Below, piece by piece: positions 15,860 through 24,055 of a stretch of 42,136 bases of DNA (the stretch's first letter is position 1; each line of letters begins with the position of its first letter). Where the stretch lies: the NCBI GenBank assembly GCA_024280115.1, contig JAJRQT010000136.1:1-42136 (forward strand), given 5' to 3'. The DNA is from Bacteroidota bacterium (GTDB lineage: Bacteria > Bacteroidota > Bacteroidia > Cytophagales > Cyclobacteriaceae). The notes under the pieces are model-generated. The model made no database searches, was not told where the DNA came from, and saw only the letters and a list, made by a program, of their open reading frames with translations. The position numbers and the translations under genes are program-made.

Positions 15860-17164
15860 TCAATTAACAAATTGCTGCACTTCTTCCATACATATTGTTT
15901 CCCACTCCCATAAACGCTGTGGGTCGTATTTTACAGTTGAAATATCTTTCATGATCATTTCAACATGGCAGTTTCCCTCTGTTTGATCGAGGAATTCCCT
16001 AATCTCTTTTCTTGCCTGAACAGGATCGAACTTTTTAGTTGCAAAAATAGCCGGGTTTGGTTTTCTGCTCAGTATATAGTCGTTTCCAAGTTCGTCAATT
16101 GCTTTTTTTGTATCATTCCATGGGCTGCACGAAACTTTCCTGAGGTTAGGGATTTTTTTCAGAAGATGCCCTTTCCCCGCAAGGGGTTCGCAACATCCGT
16201 AATAGGTCATGTTCCAGCGTTTGAGCCATTTCAGATCGTGTTCAATGGCAAACTCCCAGTGCATTTCCGGTGATACCGATGAAAAAATCTGGGCATTGGA
16301 GCATCCCCACATATTGTGAGGTTGTATCCAGTCAGGATCATAATTAGCGCCGGGCATTTCATTCGTATAACCATACCCTCCTGAACCAATACGAGTGTTG
16401 TTGCAATCGAGCGACAACAGGTTTTGTTCTACAAATTGATCGAGCTCAATCATCCATGCCTGCACCATTTTTTCGTAAAACGCGTGCACCATATCCGGCC
16501 GTGTTATTAAATCCATCATAGCCTCTTGTATTCCCCACCAACGGATCAGATAATCCCAAGGCGTAAACCAGATATGTGTTTGACCAAGTTTCTTTACAGG
16601 AATAATATCGCTAAAGATTTCATTCATTATTTGAAACCTGATTTCAGTAGCTCTTTTATTATGAGTGATCACAGGCATTTTGATTTTTTCAAGGTCATCC
16701 ATATCCTCAATTTGAATTTTATAATGCCTGGAAACAATATCATTTGTCGAATCGGTGATGGCCAGATCAACATCCTCAAGTATTCCAAAATCGGTGCTGT
16801 GGATTGAAAGCGGGCAGTCGAGCCATGGATTCAGAATCATATCTCCGGGCATGTGCTGCCACTGATAAATGGTTTTCCGCATTTCATCTTCCTGCGTCCT
16901 TGCCCAGCTGTTTTTGCATAGAAGCGTAAGTTCATCCTGATAATTCATTTCATTCCAGGGTATTTCATTTATCCATACCAATGGGCGCTCTGATTCAAGG
17001 TCGTTCAATTTTCGCCACAAGCGGGCTTTTTCTTTATGAACAGGTAATGCTGCAATCTCAGCCCATTTTTCAGCAAGGGATTTTAAAATATCAATTTCAG
17101 CTTGTTCGAGCTTGATTTCTTCGGCAACTTCCAAAGGTGTAATATGACTTGGATCGTGTATCAT
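15860..17164 (-). CDS. URO-D-like (uroporphyrinogen decarboxylase / methyltransferase fold) protein
   Basis: The 434-residue protein looks like a divergent member of the URO-D-like superfamily, which includes corrinoid-dependent methyltransferases. Features seen are a helical N-terminus, PGDMILNPWLDCPLS, THIWFTPWDYLIRWWGIQEAMMDLITRPDMVHAFYEKMV, and a Cys pair in YYGCCEPLAGKGHLLKKIPNLRKVSCSPWND (Cys324-Cys325, Cys346) where relatives bind zinc. No signal peptide is evident, so it is probably cytoplasmic. It lies downstream of fucP in the fucose locus, in the same direction. Genes of this type occur in Bacteroidetes carbohydrate loci, but I know no established reaction. Haem synthesis is unlikely, given the divergence and context. 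Confidence 0.65.
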   Translation of the reverse strand: MIHDPSHITPLEVAEEIKLEQAEIDILKSLAEKWAEIAALPVHKEKARLWRKLNDLESERPLVWINEIPWNEMNYQDELTLLCKNSWARTQEDEMRKTIYQWQHMPGDMILNPWLDCPLSIHSTDFGILEDVDLAITDSTNDIVSRHYKIQIEDMDDLEKIKMPVITHNKRATEIRFQIMNEIFSDIIPVKKLGQTHIWFTPWDYLIRWWGIQEAMMDLITRPDMVHAFYEKMVQAWMIELDQFVEQNLLSLDCNNTRIGSGGYGYTNEMPGANYDPDWIQPHNMWGCSNAQIFSSVSPEMHWEFAIEHDLKWLKRWNMTYYGCCEPLAGKGHLLKKIPNLRKVSCSPWNDTKKAIDELGNDYILSRKPNPAIFATKKFDPVQARKEIREFLDQTEGNCHVEMIMKDISTVKYDPQRLWEWETICMEEVQQFVN

Positions 17165-17207
17165 ATTTATAGTATTTTAATTTCTGCTGTTACTTTAGTT
17201 GAAACGT

Positions 17208-17388
17208 GTGAATAAAATAATGATTTAATGATAGAATGCTTGAATGCTACAATAAATCGCCAAACCAAATCACATTCACAGAAAACTTCTCAGCTAATTT
17301 CTGACATATCTCCATTTATTTAATTTCTATTATCTCATTCCATCATTCTCCCATTGTCGCATTCATTTTATCACTCATTATTCCATTA
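17208..17388. repeat. MITE-like dispersed repeat, copy 1 (downstream of fucP)
   Basis: This about 180-base segment in the 262-base gap between fucP and the URO-D-like gene closely matches 18754-18947 upstream of fucP. Shared blocks include ttaatgatagaatg, atcacattcacagaaaac, atctccattt and ttattatctcattccatcat. The ends are imperfect inverted repeats (ATGATAGAATG versus CATTCCATCAT), as in a non-coding mobile element. It contains no gene. Confidence 0.75.
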
Positions 17389-17426
17389 GCTTCATATTGG
17401 TATCAACTTATAAAAATAAAAATTTA

Positions 17427-18719
17427 TTAAGCCGCCCTGCTTGCCGTTTCCGGTTTTGAACCGAACCAGGAATAGTAAAATATATATACATAAGCCACCA
17501 AAGGAATGATCATCGCCATTGCCATACTATCTGTTTCCTGGGCAATTAAACCCATTGCAGGAGTCAAAATTGCACCTCCAATCATCGCCATTACCAACAC
17601 TGATCCACCAATTTTCGTATTTGGCCCCAGACCCTTAATACTCATTGCAAAAATGGTTGGATACATCAGTGACATGAAGAAACTGGTAAAAAATAACGCC
17701 CACATTCCAATCCATCCAGGCGCTATCATGCTTATGGAAACCAATATTACATTAACTATACTAAATATCCCCATGAGTTTTGAAGGAGTGACAAATCGCA
17801 TTATCCATGTAGCAGAAAAACGTCCAATACCAAAAGCGATCAATGTTCCTGTTAACAGGTAGCCAGCCATCTTCTCCGCTTCTCCTGTGTAGTCCTGAAC
17901 ATACATGATAAAATAGCTCCATGTTCCCACCTGTGCGCCCACATAAAAAAACTGTGCGATTACGCCCTTTACAAAATGTGGGATTTTAAAAAGATCTGTA
18001 AAATGTCCATCGTCTTTTTCCAGATCCTTTTCTTCTTCTTTAAAAACCGGGAATTTAGTACGGATAATCAAAACAGCCCACAAAACTGCAAAGACGGCTA
18101 ATACCAGGTATGGCTTCACAACACGTAGCGTTTCGTGCTGCAAAAAAGCATCATATTCTCCGGCGGCTTTCAATGCTGAAATTTTTGATTCATCAGGTTC
18201 TACTCCTGAAAAAATAAATACCGTTCCCAGCAATACGCCGACTACAGAACCGATGGGATTAAAAGCTTGTGAAAAGTTAAGTCTCCTTTCAGAACTGTTC
18301 TTATTGCCAAGTAAAGCAATGAATGGATTCGCCCCAGTTTCAAGAAATGCCAGACCTGATGCAATGATGAAAAGTGCAAACAGAAAAAATCCATATGTAC
18401 CTAGGATAGCAGCAGGCCAAAATAGCAAACACCCAAAGCCATACAACAAAAGGCCAGATACAATCCCTACTTTGTAGCTGTATTTTTGCATAAGCTTTGC
18501 TGCAGGTACTGCCAGTAAAAAATATCCCAGGTAAAATGCAGATTGAATCAACCCGGCTTTAAAGACCGTTAGTTCAAACGATTTCATGAATTGCTTAATC
18601 AATACTCCATTGAGGTTATTAGGTATTCCCCACATAAAAAAGAGTGTGGTAACCAACAAAAAAGGCATTAGATAGCCAGAAGCAATAAAACCTGTATTTT
18701 CGTTACTTTTTATGTTCAT
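17427..18719 (-). CDS. fucP: L-fucose:proton symporter, MFS permease
   Basis: The 430-residue protein has about 12 hydrophobic segments and the FucP/GlcP subfamily features: PFLLVTTLFFMWGIPNNLNGVLIKQF near residue 20, AFYLGYFLLAVPAAKLMQKYSYKVGI, ASGLAFLETGANPFIALLG and the C-terminal SLMYPTIFAMSIKGLGPNTKIGGSVLVMAMIGGAILTPAMG. Transport would be sugar:H+ symport across the inner membrane. Two fucosidase genes lie upstream in the same direction, which supports fucose as substrate; glucose or galactose is possible by homology alone. Both flanking gaps carry copies of the same dispersed repeat. No fucose isomerase, kinase or aldolase gene is present in the window. Confidence 0.88.
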   Translation of the reverse strand: MNIKSNENTGFIASGYLMPFLLVTTLFFMWGIPNNLNGVLIKQFMKSFELTVFKAGLIQSAFYLGYFLLAVPAAKLMQKYSYKVGIVSGLLLYGFGCLLFWPAAILGTYGFFLFALFIIASGLAFLETGANPFIALLGNKNSSERRLNFSQAFNPIGSVVGVLLGTVFIFSGVEPDESKISALKAAGEYDAFLQHETLRVVKPYLVLAVFAVLWAVLIIRTKFPVFKEEEKDLEKDDGHFTDLFKIPHFVKGVIAQFFYVGAQVGTWSYFIMYVQDYTGEAEKMAGYLLTGTLIAFGIGRFSATWIMRFVTPSKLMGIFSIVNVILVSISMIAPGWIGMWALFFTSFFMSLMYPTIFAMSIKGLGPNTKIGGSVLVMAMIGGAILTPAMGLIAQETDSMAMAMIIPLVAYVYIFYYSWFGSKPETASRAA

Positions 18720-18753
18720 TGATTTTGGATTACTGTTGTTTTAATGGTAATGC

Positions 18754-18947
18754 GTGAATATTATAATAATTTAATGATAGAATGCATTAATGCCCGTCTG
18801 CAGGCGAAGCAGGCTACAATAGATCACAAAACCGAATCACATTCACAGAAAACGTCTTAACTTTTATTTGTCAAATCTCCATTTTTATAATTTTTATTAT
18901 CTCATTCCATCATTGTCGCATTACCTCATTACCTCATAAATCCATTA
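18754..18947. repeat. MITE-like dispersed repeat, copy 2 (upstream of fucP), with a 21-base insertion
   Basis: This is the second copy of the repeat at 17208-17388, in the gap between fucP and the shorter GH29 gene. It differs chiefly by an extra 21 bases at 18793-18813, between 'aatg' and 'ctacaat'. The extra segment contains cgtctgcaggcgaagcagg, which resembles the hairpin at 33662-33681. This suggests a small hairpin unit that moves independently. Confidence 0.75.
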
Positions 18948-18972
18948 ATTATTAAAATCGTGGTAGAACCTA

Positions 18973-20007
18973 CTATTCTTCTACAAATTTAATTTCCCCT
19001 GATATATATTTCCCGACTTTTGAAAGTGTTTCCACATCAATATCCCGAATCTTCCCTTCGTAATTTGGCCCGACATCAATAGAAAAAATATTCCCATACT
19101 TTACTGCTCCGAGGTAATCTTTGTATAATTCTTCAGCAGGCTTGCAAAGGTGGTCATGCTCAGGCAGTGAATAGAACCAATCGGCACCACCATCATGTTT
19201 AGGCAAAATGGGATATGTAAATTCCGCTACCAGGTATTCTTTGTAGTTTTCCTCAGCTTCCTTATTATATTTTGTTGCACTTACATCTCCAATTTCACCA
19301 GGTTTTCCCCTTTCTCTCAATGATAATCTACCCGCTGCAGTTCCATGATTGAATCCAACAAAGCAGTTGGGCTGAAACTGATGCACCCACTCCACAGTCT
19401 CTTTATGGCTCAATCCTCCATCTCCTACTGCATGGTCCATCCAGAAAAACTCAATAGGTCCGTATTGAGTACACAACTCTTTCAGTTGGGCTTTTTTCAT
19501 ATCTGGGTTTTTACCTATCCCGGCACTCCATCCTTTTCCATCGGCAGCGCCTGGCCAGTTCCAGTCACCTTCAGAAAAATAAAGCCCCAGCTTAATCCCA
19601 TATTTATCACATGATTTGCGAAGTTTGGCTAAAACATCTATCCCTAACGGACTATTAGTTACTTTTTTATCGGTGGTTTTGGTATCCCACAAACAAAATC
19701 CGTCATGGTGTTTCGAGAGAAATAAAATGTAACCCATACCTGCATCTTTTGCGACTTTGCACCATTGGTCGGTATCGATGCCGGTAGCTTTAAAGTATGA
19801 TGCATCTTTATCCAGAGTTGGCGTCCATTCCTTTCCATAAAAGGTACTGAACGACCAGCAGATGAACATACCGAATTTCATTTCTTTAATTTGTTCAGCA
19901 CGGAGGTTATCGTCTATCTTTTTGGTGTAATCATTAGATTGTCCATAGACAAATCCTATGAGCAATACTCCAAATGATATTGTCATTAAAAAGCTTTTTG
20001 TAATCAT
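18973..20007 (-). CDS. Alpha-L-fucosidase, GH29 (single-domain, 344 residues)
   Basis: The enzyme releases terminal L-fucose from glycans, likely in the periplasm, given the signal peptide MITKSFLMTISFGVLLIGFVYGQ. The catalytic barrel shows EMKFGMFICWSFSTFYGKEW, the GH29 motif LSKHHDGFCLWDTK, KYGIKLGLYFSEGDWNWP, and EFFWMDHAVG with the likely nucleophile Asp191. It has no C-terminal sugar-binding module, unlike the 701-residue neighbour 25 bases upstream. The two are probably co-transcribed and may differ in linkage or size preference. The acid/base cannot be placed with confidence. Confidence 0.93.
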   Translation of the reverse strand: MITKSFLMTISFGVLLIGFVYGQSNDYTKKIDDNLRAEQIKEMKFGMFICWSFSTFYGKEWTPTLDKDASYFKATGIDTDQWCKVAKDAGMGYILFLSKHHDGFCLWDTKTTDKKVTNSPLGIDVLAKLRKSCDKYGIKLGLYFSEGDWNWPGAADGKGWSAGIGKNPDMKKAQLKELCTQYGPIEFFWMDHAVGDGGLSHKETVEWVHQFQPNCFVGFNHGTAAGRLSLRERGKPGEIGDVSATKYNKEAEENYKEYLVAEFTYPILPKHDGGADWFYSLPEHDHLCKPAEELYKDYLGAVKYGNIFSIDVGPNYEGKIRDIDVETLSKVGKYISGEIKFVEE

Positions 20008-20032
20008 AATGTAGTTTTTTTATTAAGGTGTT

Positions 20033-22138
20033 TTATTCTATCGCAAACACTTCAATTTCAGCAAATGAAGCACTATTACTTTGCCTAACAGCAGATTTTG
20101 AAACCAGCTTTAGATATCTTCCCTTTGTTTCATTTTCGAATTTTACAATCTGGCGAACCGGATTATTTTCAATATTGCTGAATGTACCCACAGCAACCGG
20201 TTCTTCCCAGTTTTTGCCTGTATTACTTATGTAAAAAGCGTATTCATAAATGATTCCTTCCTTTCGCCCATCCTGACGCGGCAGATATGAAAAGCCGTTT
20301 ATTATATGTCTTTCTCCCATATCGATAATGATCTCGTGTGGATGTTTAGTATCATCATTCACTGTAAAAAAGCTTTCGGGATCGTTATCAATTGCTTTGA
20401 CAGCATCTTTTATCATTGCTCCATTCACAGAAATTACCTTCCATTTTTCTCTCGCAATACCAAATTCTTCGATAATGACATCCGACTGAAAAGCAGTCTC
20501 TTTATCTTTCGCATAGAAATGAACTTTACCTCCCGCCGGTAAATGCACCATTGTTTTGAATTTTTTAAAATCCGATGCTTTTGGCTTATTGCCCAGGGCA
20601 TAAAATATGGAGATACCTTTTTCTATATCAAAACTTAGATTCCCTTTAATATTAAAATTTGCTACAGGATCTACGACTAACTGAGGCGCATTATAAATTC
20701 CAAGATTTGACAGTGTTAAGCAAGGAGCATCGGTTTCCATGGTAATGCGCGCCTTGCTTGTTTTTACTTCATCAAAGCGTAGAATCCGTTTATATCCAAT
20801 CGTCGTTCCTTGGGCTACGTTCTGATAGTTCCCATTTTTCTCAACTTCAAAAGTAAACTTCCGTACTCTTTGCCCGAGTGCAATATATTCCTGAAGTATA
20901 AGTCGGTTAAAAGTTGTTTCTGCTCCAAATTCTATATTGAGGGTTGCGTTTTGAACATTATCGTTGGTGGCCCAATACGTCTTATTATCATTATCAATAC
21001 ATTTTTCGGAGGCAAAATCGCTAATTCCTCCGCGAACATCACTTGCGGTAATTTTGGCATTTTCTACCAGATTAACCTCAAATTCGCGATCTACCTGCTT
21101 TCGGAATTTAAGCAATGCCTGTGCATCAATATCGCGGATTCGTCCACTTGGAGCTATGGCCAATCCCAGGTTTAAGGGCGAACCACGGCCGATAGATGTA
21201 TAATACAAATCCATAAGATTCTGCAAACTACGTGGTTGCCTGCCAGTATGATAATACCATGCTTTTGGCCAGAGCAATGTAGTATTGACCTCGGCAGGAA
21301 TCCATGACTCACCATCAGGAACTCCTGTTCCCAATGTTTTTTGGTATTCAGGATCTGGTTCACCGGGAAATTTTCCTTTGACATTAATGGTGTTCCAATT
21401 GGTCTCACTCCCCAAGCCGGCTTCATTACCAACCCACCTGGTTCCCGGCCCAACATCACTAAATATTACTGCATCGGGCTGAGAATTTTTAACAATTGAA
21501 AATATGGTATCATATCCATAGTATGTTCTCCTGTCGATGTTGCGCTTTTCATCTGCCCCTCCATAATACCCAGTTCCACCGTTTGCCCCGTCAATCCAAA
21601 ACTCAAAAATATCGCCATATTCGGTCATCAACTCATTAAGCTGATTATAGTAATACAGTACATATTCCGGACTCCCGTATTCAGTATGGTTCCTATCCCA
21701 TGGTGATAAATAAACACCCAGCTTCAATCCATATTTTTTGCAGGATTTTGACAGATCGCCCAAAACATCTCCCTCTCCATCTTTCCAGGGAGTCGCTTTA
21801 ACTGAGTAATCGGTGTATTCACTTGGCCACAAGCAAAATCCATCGTGGTGCTTTGATACTAAAATTAAGCCTTTCATGCCAGCGTCTTTGGCGACCTTAG
21901 CCCACTGATCAGTGTTCAGGTTGGAGGGATTAAATAATTTTGGATCCACATCACCATATGCCCACTCCTGTTCTGTATAGGTATTTAAACCATAACAAAC
22001 CAGGCTGAAATATTCCATTTCATGCCACTTCAACTGACTATCTGTTGGTAGGGCCCCATAAGGTTTTGGCGGCTCGACCTGAATTGTGCATGAGGTGAAT
22101 GCTGTAATGAATATAATAGATAAAAAAGTGTTTCTCAT
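20033..22138 (-). CDS. Alpha-L-fucosidase, GH29, multidomain lipoprotein (701 residues)
   Basis: The lipobox TSC near residue 17 suggests a lipid-anchored enzyme. The GH29 barrel spans about 25-350: VSKHHDGFCLWPSEYTDYS, KYGLKLGVYLSPWDRN, and DIFEFWIDGANG with nucleophile Asp183. A discoidin (F5/8 type C)-like module covers about 355-485 (CIDNDNKTYWATNDN, FNRLILQEYIALGQRVRKF). It is followed by a short beta domain (about 490-570) and a second discoidin-like module at 580-701 (AIDNDPESFFTVNDD, GRYLKLVSKSAVRQ...AEIEVFAIE). The modules probably bind glycan. The gene starts 207 bases after susD; the gap holds a terminator and an inverted repeat, so it probably has its own promoter. It is the paralogue from which the 15245-15800 remnant can be recognised. 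Confidence 0.94.
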   Translation of the reverse strand: MRNTFLSIIFITAFTSCTIQVEPPKPYGALPTDSQLKWHEMEYFSLVCYGLNTYTEQEWAYGDVDPKLFNPSNLNTDQWAKVAKDAGMKGLILVSKHHDGFCLWPSEYTDYSVKATPWKDGEGDVLGDLSKSCKKYGLKLGVYLSPWDRNHTEYGSPEYVLYYYNQLNELMTEYGDIFEFWIDGANGGTGYYGGADEKRNIDRRTYYGYDTIFSIVKNSQPDAVIFSDVGPGTRWVGNEAGLGSETNWNTINVKGKFPGEPDPEYQKTLGTGVPDGESWIPAEVNTTLLWPKAWYYHTGRQPRSLQNLMDLYYTSIGRGSPLNLGLAIAPSGRIRDIDAQALLKFRKQVDREFEVNLVENAKITASDVRGGISDFASEKCIDNDNKTYWATNDNVQNATLNIEFGAETTFNRLILQEYIALGQRVRKFTFEVEKNGNYQNVAQGTTIGYKRILRFDEVKTSKARITMETDAPCLTLSNLGIYNAPQLVVDPVANFNIKGNLSFDIEKGISIFYALGNKPKASDFKKFKTMVHLPAGGKVHFYAKDKETAFQSDVIIEEFGIAREKWKVISVNGAMIKDAVKAIDNDPESFFTVNDDTKHPHEIIIDMGERHIINGFSYLPRQDGRKEGIIYEYAFYISNTGKNWEEPVAVGTFSNIENNPVRQIVKFENETKGRYLKLVSKSAVRQSNSASFAEIEVFAIE

Positions 22139-22230
22139 ATTTCAAATTTAATGAGAAGCTTTTAAGGTGAAAAATTTGTGCTAAAACTATTTTAATTAAA
22201 AGGGTTTAATAAATATTATAGCAATTAAAA

Positions 22231-22256
22231 AGTCACTCACTTATCATTATGTGACT
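22231..22256. promoter_or_regulatory. Inverted repeat AGTCAC-N14-GTGACT upstream of the 701-residue fucosidase
   Basis: Six-base arms flank a 14-base spacer about 95-120 bases upstream of the GH29 start. On the minus strand the distal arm reads ATAGTCAC, the same 8-mer found in the palindrome upstream of the sulfatase (7828-7835), so one regulator might bind both. Confidence 0.35.
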
Positions 22257-22269
22257 ATTATATTTAAAA

Positions 22270-22310
22270 ATGACATAAAAAATAAAAGCAGACGAATAGT
22301 TGTCTGCCTT
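22270..22310 (-). terminator. Rho-independent terminator after susCD
   Basis: On the minus strand, GCAGAC-AACTATTC-GTCTGC (22288-22307) is followed at once by TTTTATTTTTT. It lies 38 bases past the susD stop, so the susCD transcript likely ends here and the downstream fucosidases are separately expressed or fed by readthrough. Confidence 0.75.
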
Positions 22311-22345
22311 TATCATGAGTTTAACCTAATTTAATATGTTTTAAT

Positions 22346-24046
22346 TTAATAACTTGGATTCTGAACCAAATAACCTTCTTCGCCCGATGCTCCATCAATT
22401 GCTGACTGAGGAATTGGGAATACGCGTTTCTGAACATCTGTATTATCTTTCTCTGTCCAGACATCCTCATACTTTCCAAAACGGATCATGTCGGTACGTC
22501 GCTGGTGTTCCCAATAGAACTCAAATCCACGCTCACGGAAAAGGATATCCAGATCGAGCGATAGCAGCGCCGGAGGTGTTACATCAGGTCTAGCTGTTCT
22601 GGACGCTCTGACGATATTCACATCGGCAAGAGCTCCACCTGCATCTCCTTTTCGAAGTTTAGCCTCTGCGCGCATCATATACATATCGGCCAGACGTACA
22701 ATAACAAGATCAGCCTCCCCTTTATTTCTTCCGGAATCAGATGCTTTACTCCATTGATATTTTTCAACTCTGTATCCTTTATCATAATCACTTCCGAAAG
22801 CCGTGAAATCTACAAATTCCTTATAATCAACATAGGCGCCTTCCTCAGCCTTTCTCTGATCCTTAAGTTTGCCGATAATAAATTCTCCATCGTCATCAGT
22901 GAAGAAAGGCAGTCTTCTTCCGGCATTCTGTAATCCATATTGCAGCCCCCGGTAAATACCCCTGTTCACTTCAAAATCTTCAGCGGCAATGGTTGAATCT
23001 GCAGGGATGATCAATGCCTCTTTAAAGAACCTTGCATCCGCGTCGGCAGGGTCAACAGCGCCATATGCCTGCACCCAGGACTGGTAAAAATCAGAGGTAA
23101 TCGCTGCGCCATCCGTGCCATTGGCCCTTGGGAATAATGGATTTCCATAAAAACTACCGGACATTGACCAATAGGACATCCGGTTGTGGCCATTCAAATC
23201 GGGTCGTTGATCTATTGCAAATATCAATTCCTTGTTGGTATGATTATCATTGTCGAAAATATCAAAGTATTCCGCAGACAATTCAAAATCCATACCAATA
23301 ACCAGGTCACTGTAGTTGATGACTTTATCCATATCGGCATCTGTAAATGTGAAGCTGGTTGCGTAAGGGTCACGCCACACTGCGGCATTCAAATGCAGAC
23401 GTACCAACAAGGCATAAACTCCTGCCTTGGTTAGCCTTCCGGGGCCAACATCCGTTTTTAGGTTGGGGATAACAGCTTCAAATTCAGCTCTGATATATTC
23501 GACCGCATCGTTTCCGCGAAGTATGACAGAGAGTTCACCCGGATCGTCTTTCTGAAAAGCTATACCCCAAAGATCGAGCATCCACATATTGTAGAAAGCC
23601 CTAAGGCCTCTTACTTCTGCCAGAAAAGTCCTGGCTTCTCCATCGGTTTCGGCCAAAGGAGCCAACACTTCAATAGCGGAGACTGTTCTTGAAATCATTA
23701 CAGTAAGGTCATCCCAGACCTGGCTTAAATTACTGTGGTTACTGGTATAGGTATGCTGATGCAGTTCAATATAGATACCATTGTCCCCCCAATCTCTTCC
23801 ACCTCGAAAGGGAAGAATCGCCTCATCAGTAGAAACCTCCGTAACGGCTAACAACTCGGTATGCTTATATAACTCGGGCAGTAGGCCGTAAGCCGGGGCT
23901 ACTGAACCTTTTATAAGGTCATTTTCCGATGCTCCACCTGATAAAGACTCATCCAAAATCTGCTCTTCCAGGTCTGTACAGCTACCAATAAACATGGCAA
24001 ACGCAAGTATGACTAATTTTATAGTATTTTTCATGACACTTTTCAA
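22346..24046 (-). CDS. SusD/RagB-family glycan-binding lipoprotein
   Basis: The 566-residue protein has a lipoprotein signal (LAFAMFIGSC, Cys23) followed by TDLEEQILDESLSG. The SusD TPR-like body includes ARTFLAEVRGLRAFYNMWMLDLWGIAF and TKAGVYALLVRLHLNAAVW. The C-terminal segment is typical (DLVIVRLADMYMMRAEAKLRKGDAGGALADVNIVRASR, LLSLDLDILFRERGFEFYWEHQRRTDMIRFGKY, VFPIPQSAI). It sits on the outer membrane as the lid over its SusC partner and delivers oligosaccharides to it. It starts nine bases after susC ends. The glycan is not readable from the sequence; fucosylated material is suggested by the neighbours. An internal ATG five codons later (24034) is an alternative start. Confidence 0.94.
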   Translation of the reverse strand: MKSVMKNTIKLVILAFAMFIGSCTDLEEQILDESLSGGASENDLIKGSVAPAYGLLPELYKHTELLAVTEVSTDEAILPFRGGRDWGDNGIYIELHQHTYTSNHSNLSQVWDDLTVMISRTVSAIEVLAPLAETDGEARTFLAEVRGLRAFYNMWMLDLWGIAFQKDDPGELSVILRGNDAVEYIRAEFEAVIPNLKTDVGPGRLTKAGVYALLVRLHLNAAVWRDPYATSFTFTDADMDKVINYSDLVIGMDFELSAEYFDIFDNDNHTNKELIFAIDQRPDLNGHNRMSYWSMSGSFYGNPLFPRANGTDGAAITSDFYQSWVQAYGAVDPADADARFFKEALIIPADSTIAAEDFEVNRGIYRGLQYGLQNAGRRLPFFTDDDGEFIIGKLKDQRKAEEGAYVDYKEFVDFTAFGSDYDKGYRVEKYQWSKASDSGRNKGEADLVIVRLADMYMMRAEAKLRKGDAGGALADVNIVRASRTARPDVTPPALLSLDLDILFRERGFEFYWEHQRRTDMIRFGKYEDVWTEKDNTDVQKRVFPIPQSAIDGASGEEGYLVQNPSY

Positions 24047-24055
24047 GTTAAATAG

